A stretch of DNA of 64,000 nucleotides from positions 1-64,000 of the forward strand of contig JASHNY010000020.1 of assembly GCA_030041385.1 (NCBI GenBank). The letters run 5' to 3'. The notes under the pieces were generated by a model. It did not search any database. It was not told where the DNA came from and saw nothing but the letters and a program-made list of their open reading frames with translations. Below, piece by piece: positions 57,055-64,000 of the stretch. Made by a program: the position numbers and the translations under genes. How positions within the stretch are numbered: position 1 is the stretch's first letter; each line of letters starts with the position of its first letter. Source of the DNA: Alphaproteobacteria bacterium. GTDB lineage: Bacteria > Pseudomonadota > Alphaproteobacteria > ATCC43930 > CGMCC-115725.

Positions 57055-58035
57055 TCACCGCAGCAGTCGTCCGACCGTGTCGGAGGTGAATGCGGCGAGA
57101 TCCTCCGGCCCGAGGAAATTGATGTCGCCGGGCGTGGCGAGGGCGATCGCCGCGAGATAGGCCGCCAGGCGGATCGCAAGATCGAGATCGCCGTCGAGGA
57201 CCCCGTGCAACAGCCCAGCGACAAACGAGTCGCCGGCGCCGATCCGATCGACGATCTCGACCGGATAGCGCGGCGCCTCGCGCAATACGCCATGCGCCAG
57301 AAACAGGTCGCCGGTATCGCTGCCCGGCGGCCGGGTCAAGGCCACGAGCGGCGTGCCGTACCGGGCGGCGACGGCCTCGGCGAGGTCTGCGCCGGCCTCG
57401 GCGAAGCCGAGCACGCTCTGCGCATCGCGCTCGGCCAGCACCAGGAGTTCGAGATTTGGTGCAACCGCGTCGAGCACGGCGCGGGCTTCCGCCGGCGTGG
57501 TCAATGTCGCCCGATGGTTGAGGTCGTAGGAGAGCGGCTTCTTGGCCGCGCCGGCGAGCCCGGCAACCTCGATCGTCAGCGCCCGGCACCCCGGTCCCAG
57601 GGCCGGGGTGATGCCGCACAAGTGCACGCGCGCGCTCGCCCCGATCAAGTCGCCCCACGGCGCGTCGCCAAGCTCCATTCCGGCTGCGGCCGATTGCTTG
57701 CGGTCATAGATCACGCGCGCATTGCGTGGCGCCGGGCCCGGTTCGAAGAACATCAGGCCTAGCCGGGCATCCTCGATCCGCCTGACCCAGCGGGTGTCGA
57801 CCCCGTGGCGCCGCGCCTCGCCCTCGACGATGCGGCCGAGCGGCCCTTCCGGCAGGCGCGAGACCCAGGCGACCTGTCGGCCGAGCCGGGCCAATACGCA
57901 ACCGACATTCAGCTCGCTGCCGCCGATGCCGATCTCGAACAGGCGCGCCTGGTCGAACCGCTGCATTCCCGGCGGCGACAGGCGCAGCAAGGTCTCGCCC
58001 ACGGTAACCAGATCGTATCGGGGAATTTCCGACAT
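57055..58035 (-). CDS. PfkB-family sugar kinase (2-keto-3-deoxygluconate kinase-like)
   Basis: GGSELNVGCVLARLGRQVAWVSRLPEGPLGRIV, YDLNHRATL, DRIGAGDSFVAGLLHGVL. Confidence 0.92.
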   Translation of the reverse strand: MSEIPRYDLVTVGETLLRLSPPGMQRFDQARLFEIGIGGSELNVGCVLARLGRQVAWVSRLPEGPLGRIVEGEARRHGVDTRWVRRIEDARLGLMFFEPGPAPRNARVIYDRKQSAAAGMELGDAPWGDLIGASARVHLCGITPALGPGCRALTIEVAGLAGAAKKPLSYDLNHRATLTTPAEARAVLDAVAPNLELLVLAERDAQSVLGFAEAGADLAEAVAARYGTPLVALTRPPGSDTGDLFLAHGVLREAPRYPVEIVDRIGAGDSFVAGLLHGVLDGDLDLAIRLAAYLAAIALATPGDINFLGPEDLAAFTSDTVGRLLR

Positions 58036-58053
58036 CGGTGTGGTCTCGCTCCG

Positions 58054-58821
58054 TCAGACCGCCATCCATCCGCCATCGACGTTGTAGCAGGCGCCGGTCA
58101 CGTAGCTGGCGCGGTCGGAAACGAGCCAGGCGACCATCTCCGCGATTTCCTCGGGCTCGCCCATGCGCCCCTGCGGTATCTGGGCCATGATCGCCTCGCC
58201 GCGGCGGCGCATCGCGTCTTCGGTCATCCGGGTCTTGATAAAGCCGGGGCAGACCGCATTGACCCGGATCTTCGCGCCCGCATATTCGAGCGCCGCGGTC
58301 TTGGTCAACCCGAGCACGCCGTGCTTGGCGGCGACATAGGCCGACGAGGTCGGTAACCCGATCAGCCCGGCGATCGAGCCGGTATTGACGACCGCACCGC
58401 CGCCTTGCGCCAGCATGTGGCGGATTTCCTCTTTCATGCACAGCCACACGCTTTTCAGATTGACCGCGATCATGCGATCGAACGAGTCCTCGCTCCAGTC
58501 GGCGGTCTTGTGGCCGCTGGCCGCGACCTGGTACGGCGCGATGCCGGCATTGTTGAAGGCGCAGTCGATGCGGCCGTAGGCGGCGACCGTGCCGTCGACC
58601 ATCGCGCGCACGGTGTCGCCTGCGGTGACGTCGCCCGAGAACGAGATCGCCTGGCCGCCGGCACGGTTGACCAGCGCCACGGTCTCCTCGACCGCCGCGG
58701 CGGCCAGGTCCGCGACCGCGAGCCGTGCGCCTTCGCGGGCGAAGACCAGCGCCGCCGCCCGGCCGATGCCGCCGCCGGCGCCGGTGATCAGCGCCGCCTT
58801 CCCTTCGAGCATTCCGGTCAT
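58054..58821 (-). CDS. SDR-family oxidoreductase
   Basis: GKAALITGAGGGIGRAAALVFAREGARLAVADL, DCAFNNAGIAPYQVAASG, SSAYVAAKHGVLGLTKTAALEYA. Confidence 0.94.
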   Translation of the reverse strand: MTGMLEGKAALITGAGGGIGRAAALVFAREGARLAVADLAAAAVEETVALVNRAGGQAISFSGDVTAGDTVRAMVDGTVAAYGRIDCAFNNAGIAPYQVAASGHKTADWSEDSFDRMIAVNLKSVWLCMKEEIRHMLAQGGGAVVNTGSIAGLIGLPTSSAYVAAKHGVLGLTKTAALEYAGAKIRVNAVCPGFIKTRMTEDAMRRRGEAIMAQIPQGRMGEPEEIAEMVAWLVSDRASYVTGACYNVDGGWMAV

Positions 58822-58958
58822 CGCGATCCCTCCGCTAGAGATGCGGGTATAGCGCGGTTGGGCTCGCCCCGCTTCAGGCAACCGAGCCCACCGGCCTCAC
58901 CGGGCGATGATTTCCGCTTTGCCGGCGAAGTCAAACCGGTTTTGCCGTATAAGGCGGC

Positions 58959-59906
58959 ATGGACCTCCGCATCCGCTCGATCGCCTATCTCGCCGAGGAC
59001 ATCAACGGCTACGAGCTGGTCGACCCGAACGGGCATGACCTGCCGCGGTTTGCCGCCGGCGCCCATATCGCGGTGCGGGTCGCCGGCGGGGTCTGGCGCG
59101 ACTACTCGCTGTGGAACGACCCGGCCGAGCGCCGCCGCTATTGCGTCGCGGTCTTGCGCGAGGCTGCCGGGGAGGGGTCGCGCCAGCTGCACGAGCGGGT
59201 GCGGCCTGGCGACATCGTCGAAGTGTCGTGGCCGCGCAACCATTTTCCGCTCGCCGAGGATGCCGCGCGGCATCTGCTGATCGCCGGCGGCATCGGCATC
59301 ACCCCGATCATGGCGATGATCGCCGAGCTGAAGCGGCGCCGCGCCGATTTCCGGCTCCATTATTGTACCCGCAGCCCGGAGAAGACGGCGTTCCGCGAGG
59401 AATTGTCGCTATTGGCGGCGCTGGGCTGCGCGGTCTTTCACTATGACGGAGGCGACCCGGCGAAGGGGCTCGACATCGCGGCCCTGCTGCGCGAGCCTGA
59501 GCCGGGCACCCACCTCTATTATTGCGGCCCGACCGGTCTGATGCGGGCGGCCGCGGCCGCTTCGGCCCACTGGCCCGACGGGACCGTGCATTTCGAGTTC
59601 TTCACCGGCCCGGCAGCGGCGGCTCCGGCGGCGCTCGCGGACGACCGCCCGTTCATCGTGCGGCTCGCCCGGAGCGGCGGCACGATCGAGGTCGCGGTCG
59701 GCGAATCGATCGCGGCGGCGCTGGCACGGCGCGGCATCGCCGTCCGCACCTCCTGCGAACTCGGCTATTGCGGCACCTGCCTGACCCGGTACCTCGCCGG
59801 CGAACCCGATCACCGCGACGAGATCCTGCGGCCGGAAGACCGCGCCCAGTATCTGCTCGCCTGCTGTGCCCGGGCCAGAAGCGGCGAACTCGTGCTCGAC
59901 CTCTAG
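58959..59906 (+). CDS. PDR/VanB-family oxidoreductase (FMN/FAD + C-terminal plant-type [2Fe-2S])
   Basis: FAAGAHIAVRVAGGVWRDYSLWNDP, LLIAGGIGITPIMAMIAELKRR, C-terminal RTSCELGYCGTCLTRYLAGEPDHRDEIL. Confidence 0.94.
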   Translation: MDLRIRSIAYLAEDINGYELVDPNGHDLPRFAAGAHIAVRVAGGVWRDYSLWNDPAERRRYCVAVLREAAGEGSRQLHERVRPGDIVEVSWPRNHFPLAEDAARHLLIAGGIGITPIMAMIAELKRRRADFRLHYCTRSPEKTAFREELSLLAALGCAVFHYDGGDPAKGLDIAALLREPEPGTHLYYCGPTGLMRAAAAASAHWPDGTVHFEFFTGPAAAAPAALADDRPFIVRLARSGGTIEVAVGESIAAALARRGIAVRTSCELGYCGTCLTRYLAGEPDHRDEILRPEDRAQYLLACCARARSGELVLDL

Positions 59907-60038
59907 GCTGGACCTCGACTTGATCCGGGCATCTACGTCTTTTTTGTTCCGGCGCTCGGGATTGAAGACGTGGACCCCCGGGTCAAGCCCGGGGGAGACG
60001 ATCATCTGGAATGTGCTTCAATCCAAACGGATCACGGC

Positions 60039-60659
60039 CTAGGACGGGCCGATCACGACGACCAGCACCTCGGCGTTCTCGCCATCGAGCGAGCGCGAGC
60101 GGTGCGCCAGGTGCGAGTCGAAATACAATGCATCGCCGGGGTCGAGCGCGATCCGCCGACCCGCCACGGTGACCTCGACCCGGCCCGACAAAACAAACAG
60201 CAGCTCCTCGCCGACATGCGAGAACATGCGGTCGTCTTGAAAGGCCAGCGGCGGCCGCATGACGTAAGGCTCCATGCGTTTGAACCGCTTGGCGCCGGCG
60301 ATCATCTCGTAATTGTAGCCGGAAGGGCCGTCGGGGCGCATGAAGGCGCGCCGCTGGCCCTTGCGTGCGATGCACACCGCCCCCGACTCGTGATCTTCGC
60401 CGAGCAACTGGCCGACCGTGAGACCGAAGCTTTCGGCCAGCCGCATCGCCGTCGAGATCGACGGCACCGCGAGGCCGCGCTCGACCTTGGAGATGAAGCT
60501 CTTGGTCAGCCCCGCCGCCGCCGAAAGCTGATCCAGCGTCATCCGGCGCTGGTGCCGCATAAAGCGGATGCGGCTGCCGATGTCGGCCGCGCTCGCGGGT
60601 CTCGCCGCATTGTTCGCGCGTGCGCTGACGGCGGCCGCTTCTCGGTGCATCGACGGCAT
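60039..60659 (-). CDS. XRE-family regulator with C-terminal cupin sensor domain
   Basis: IRFMRHQRRMTLDQLSAAAGLTKSFISKVERGLAVPSISTAMRLAESF; cupin MFSHVGEELLFVLSGRVEVTVAGRRIALDPGDALYFDSHLAHR. Confidence 0.94.
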   Translation of the reverse strand: MPSMHREAAAVSARANNAARPASAADIGSRIRFMRHQRRMTLDQLSAAAGLTKSFISKVERGLAVPSISTAMRLAESFGLTVGQLLGEDHESGAVCIARKGQRRAFMRPDGPSGYNYEMIAGAKRFKRMEPYVMRPPLAFQDDRMFSHVGEELLFVLSGRVEVTVAGRRIALDPGDALYFDSHLAHRSRSLDGENAEVLVVVIGPS

Positions 60660-60672
60660 CGGCGGCGGTGGT

Positions 60673-61491
60673 TCACTCGGCCGCAGCTGGATGCGGGCTC
60701 GCACCCTGAGCCGCGAATGCCGCTTCGTCCGGATATTGCCGCAGGGCGCGCCGGGCGTAGTAATAGAACGTCGCGCCGATCGCTTGTTCCTTGAGGCGGT
60801 AGTCATGCGCCTCGCGGGCAAGTTCCGGCTCGATCGGCTTGATCTCGCCGGCGCTCATCGCCAACAGCTGCAATCTTGCCGCGCGCTCGATGAAGACTGA
60901 GCAAATCGTGGCTTCCTCGATCGTGCGGCAGGCCGCAAGCTGGCCGTGATGGGCCAGCAAAATCGCCCGCTTGTCGCCGAGCGCGGTCGAGATCAGCCGC
61001 CCTTCCTCGTCGCCGATCGGGGTGCCCGGCCAGTCCGGCAGCCAGGCGCAATCGTCGTAGAACAGGCTCGTATCCATGTGCGATACGGCAAGCGGCACGC
61101 CGATCATCGACAGCGCCGACACGTTCGGGGGATGCGTGTGCATGATCGCGCGGACCTGCGGCTTGGTGCGGTAGATCCACAGATGAAACCGGTTCGACGG
61201 GTTGGGCATGCCTTCGCCTTCGAGCACGTTCAGGTCGTCGTCAACCAGCAGCAGATTGCCCGGCGCCGCCTCTTCGAGGCCAAGGCCGAAACGCAGCATG
61301 TAATAGGTGCCGCGCCGGTCAGCGCGCGCCGACAGCTGCCCGGCGATGCCGGAATCGTGCCCCTCCGACGCCAGGATGCGCCCGGCCAGCGCCAGTTTCT
61401 GCCGCACCGACCATGGCGGCAGGGTGAAGTGCCGCTCCATCCGCTCGCTGGTCTGCCGGTGATACTCGCCCTTGTCGCGGATCGTCGCCAT
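60673..61491 (-). CDS. Class II aldolase/adducin-family protein
   Basis: LAGRILASEGHDSGIAGQLSARAD, NRFHLWIYRTKPQVRAIMHTHPPNVSALSMIG, ILLAHHGQLAACRTIEEA. Confidence 0.93.
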   Translation of the reverse strand: MATIRDKGEYHRQTSERMERHFTLPPWSVRQKLALAGRILASEGHDSGIAGQLSARADRRGTYYMLRFGLGLEEAAPGNLLLVDDDLNVLEGEGMPNPSNRFHLWIYRTKPQVRAIMHTHPPNVSALSMIGVPLAVSHMDTSLFYDDCAWLPDWPGTPIGDEEGRLISTALGDKRAILLAHHGQLAACRTIEEATICSVFIERAARLQLLAMSAGEIKPIEPELAREAHDYRLKEQAIGATFYYYARRALRQYPDEAAFAAQGASPHPAAAE

Positions 61492-61668
61492 CGCGCTCTC
61501 CCTGCCGTGCAACAGGCGAAACAAGTATCCTGAATGACACTCTGTGTCATGCAAATTTGTCGGCTTCCGGCGGTTGTGGCCCGGATACCCGTGGCGGCAA
61601 CGCGCAAATTGCCCGCCCGGGCGCTGGACAGGCAGAAGCGAACTCCTCTATAAGCCCCTGGCCAGCGC

Positions 61669-61744
<76 letters not shown>

Positions 61745-61817
61745 GTCTTTTCAGTGCGGGTGACGGCAGGCCGGCGGGCGGACCGGAGACGGCGGCCGGG
61801 GAGCGCGGGCCCGTGCG

Positions 61818-63563
61818 CTATTGAGCCGTGCTGCGGGACACCCCGACCGCTTTCGCAATGGTGTCTGCCGACCGGCTTCCGCCCGCGCCCTGGCGGCTGG
61901 ACCGCTCGGTTCCCGTTCGCCGCTGTTCCATCGGCGCCTCCGTCGGGTAGAAGAGGCGCCTGCGCAGGTTTTCTTCCCCGTCGGTGATCGCCTTCATGAT
62001 CACGTAGGGCTGCATCGTCGCGTCGGAAAACCGGTAGCGGTGGCGGGATTCGATCCCGCGCCGGATCAGAACATTGCCGCGCTTGTCGGTGATGAACTGC
62101 GCCAAATGCGGCTGAACATGGGCGGGCTTGTACAGCCGGTCGGGTTTCAGCAGGCTGATCGCCTCGATAATGTCGGAGGTACTGAAAAACCCGGCGCCAT
62201 CTGCGCGCGCCAGGGCGCAGGCGAGGATCACGTCGCGGAATATGTTGCGCGCCTGCTTGCTCTCGACGGCCCTGTAGTAATCGTCGGAGAAGGATTGGCC
62301 GCTTTCGGCGACAAATCTTTGCATCGCCGCTTCGACATCCTCGATAACGATCTGGGTCCGGTGGTTCTTGATGGCGTTCTGGGTCGAGAACCGGCCGAGG
62401 ATCTGAACGTAATAGGGCAATCCGCAGGAAAGAGCGACGATGGCCGAGCGCACGTCGCCGGTGATGGTCAGCGGCGTCAGCCGCAGCCGCTTGTCGAGAA
62501 TCTCGTTCAGTTCCGCGGCGTTCATGCGTTCGAGCCGGATGCCCAAAAGCACGCGCCGCAGCGATTGATGGTTGGCAACGAGCTCGCCGATGTCTTCCGC
62601 CACCCCGATCAGCAGCACCGTCACGTTGACGCCGTGGTCATGCAGCGACTTCAGCAGGTTGGCGGTAAGTTCGCGGGCCTCCTTCGACTTCAGCATGTCG
62701 AACTCGTCGATCACCAGGATGATCGGCAGATGCCGCCGCAGGTGCTGGAGTTCGCGCCGGATCACATCCGGCGTTATGACGTCGTAATCGGCGCTGATTT
62801 CATATTTGAACTGCTGTCCGGCGACCGACAGCTCCTCCAATGACCTGCGCCACAGCGCCTCGAAATCGTCTGTCGGGTAGGCTTGCACGCGCGCCGTGAT
62901 CACCGGCGGATGCACGGTATCCTGATGAGCCCAGAACGTATTCGAGATCGAGGTCTTGCCGATCCCGCGCTCGCCGTAAAGCACGATGTGCTTGGCCGAG
63001 TCGCGGACCGCCTCCATCATGCGGCGAATTTCAGCCGCCCGGCCGGCGTAAAGTTCCGCTTCGGGGGCATGACCGGCCGATCGCGTCGGCACCAGCGGCG
63101 CGGCGGTAAAAAGGCGGCCGACCTCCAGTTCCAGCTGATGCCACTCCTTGTCGTTTCTCGGCTCTTCGATGATCGCGGAACCGGGTGGCCGGGAGGCGAG
63201 CGCGCTTCGCGGCGCGGCGGCGGGGGTGTTCGGATGCCGCAGCGGGGCGACCGCAGGCGTGTTCGGATGCCGCAGCGGCGCGGCGGTCGGGGCATTGGGA
63301 TGCCGAAGCGGCGCGGCGGCGGGGGTGCCGGGATACCGAACCGGCGCGGTAGCCGGTCCGGTGCGCAGCGGAGCGACCGGGGCGGGACGGAAGGCAGCGT
63401 CGGTGCCTTCCGCGGCGATGTCGGCCGGCGGTGGGGGGCTGAGCATCGGGGGCGAGGCGAGACGCGCGCGCGCCCGGTAAGCCGCCAGGATCTGGTCGGA
63501 AAACGCCAGCCAGCGCGATTTCCAGCCCGCGGCGGCGATGAAAAGACGCTCAAGGGAAAGCAT
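61818..63563 (-). CDS. AAA/ORC-like P-loop ATPase with Pro-rich repeat N-terminal region
   Basis: Walker A VLYGERGIGKTSIS, Walker B IILVIDEFD, winged-helix-like C-terminal region; N-terminal APLRHPNTPAAAPLRHPN repeats. Confidence 0.88.
   Translation of the reverse strand: MLSLERLFIAAAGWKSRWLAFSDQILAAYRARARLASPPMLSPPPPADIAAEGTDAAFRPAPVAPLRTGPATAPVRYPGTPAAAPLRHPNAPTAAPLRHPNTPAVAPLRHPNTPAAAPRSALASRPPGSAIIEEPRNDKEWHQLELEVGRLFTAAPLVPTRSAGHAPEAELYAGRAAEIRRMMEAVRDSAKHIVLYGERGIGKTSISNTFWAHQDTVHPPVITARVQAYPTDDFEALWRRSLEELSVAGQQFKYEISADYDVITPDVIRRELQHLRRHLPIILVIDEFDMLKSKEARELTANLLKSLHDHGVNVTVLLIGVAEDIGELVANHQSLRRVLLGIRLERMNAAELNEILDKRLRLTPLTITGDVRSAIVALSCGLPYYVQILGRFSTQNAIKNHRTQIVIEDVEAAMQRFVAESGQSFSDDYYRAVESKQARNIFRDVILACALARADGAGFFSTSDIIEAISLLKPDRLYKPAHVQPHLAQFITDKRGNVLIRRGIESRHRYRFSDATMQPYVIMKAITDGEENLRRRLFYPTEAPMEQRRTGTERSSRQGAGGSRSADTIAKAVGVSRSTAQ
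63211..63342. repeat. Four in-frame 33-bp tandem repeats within the AAA ATPase gene
   Basis: Units at 63211, 63244, 63277, 63310 (e.g. ggcgcggcggcgggggtgttcggatgccgcagc), encoding an 11-aa P-L-R-H-P-N-T-P-A-x-A repeat. Confidence 0.9.
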
Positions 63564-63836
63564 CGTGAAGGTTACAACCTCCTGAGCTGCGGCGTCTGTG
63601 TACTGTTTTCTTTTTTTACGCGCGAACGCGAGGCATCGACATGGAAACGCCTCGGCTGGTCTTTTGCTCCTCTCGAATGCCGCAGCACCAAGCCTGATTC
63701 AGGCGATCGACCGCCAGATTCTGCCGGCGCACTCAAAACTTCTTTCAACTTGAGGCCGCCCGGCGGCTTGCGCAAGGCTTCAATTCGATTAGTGCCGTAA
63801 TCCCGACGCGCGCGTACGCCTCGCCGAAAGGCGAAT

Positions 63837-64000
63837 TCAGCGCACCGTCGGCAGCCGCAGCAGCGCCGGTAGCAGCCCTGCGATCAACAGGCCCAGAAAC
63901 GGCCAATCCCCGACCCGGGAGAACGGCGTACGCGGTCGCGGCGCCGGCAACAGCACGTCGGCATAGCCGACTGCGTCGAGTGCGGTACGGGCGACGACCC
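63837..64000 (-). CDS. C-terminus of a membrane protein, possibly apolipoprotein N-acyltransferase (runs off window)
   Basis: Minus-strand translation ...VVARTALDAVGYADVLLPAPRPRTPFSRVGDWPFLGLLIAGLLPALLRLPTVR*; resembles an Lnt tail (LP..., TP[FY][AS]R.GDWPF). Confidence 0.5.
   Translation of the reverse strand, partial: VVARTALDAVGYADVLLPAPRPRTPFSRVGDWPFLGLLIAGLLPALLRLPTVR

Overview
The window is GC-rich and looks like chromosomal DNA from an alphaproteobacterium, Rhodospirillales-like by gene content; this placement is inferred from gene families only. Most genes are ordinary metabolic genes: gatB, an RND efflux operon with a marR-type gene, hemB, rmuC, the glyA-nrdR-ribD-ribE-ribH-nusB-thiL cluster, a valine/branched-chain catabolic set, a Rieske dioxygenase alpha/beta pair, a 2-hydroxyacyl-CoA lyase-like ThDP enzyme, and tRNA-Phe(GAA). 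No rRNA, CRISPR array or complete transposase gene was seen. The most unusual signal is a family of short palindromic MITE-like elements (ends approximately GTGTGSCGRATTYGAARTTCGC) that abut CTAG. One 154-bp copy is flanked on both sides by CTAG, and each CTAG supplies the TAG stop codon of one of two convergent genes. Other items of interest are a 53-aa Flp-type pilin missed by the ORF track, a Doc/Fic-like protein with the motif His replaced by Arg, an orphan AAA/ORC-like ATPase with an in-frame 33-bp tandem repeat next to tRNA-Phe, a duplicated composite palindromic repeat with a visible deletion footprint, and a cyclase-TPR gene with a partial paralogous neighbour. All function calls come from reading motifs and recalling families; no database search was run.
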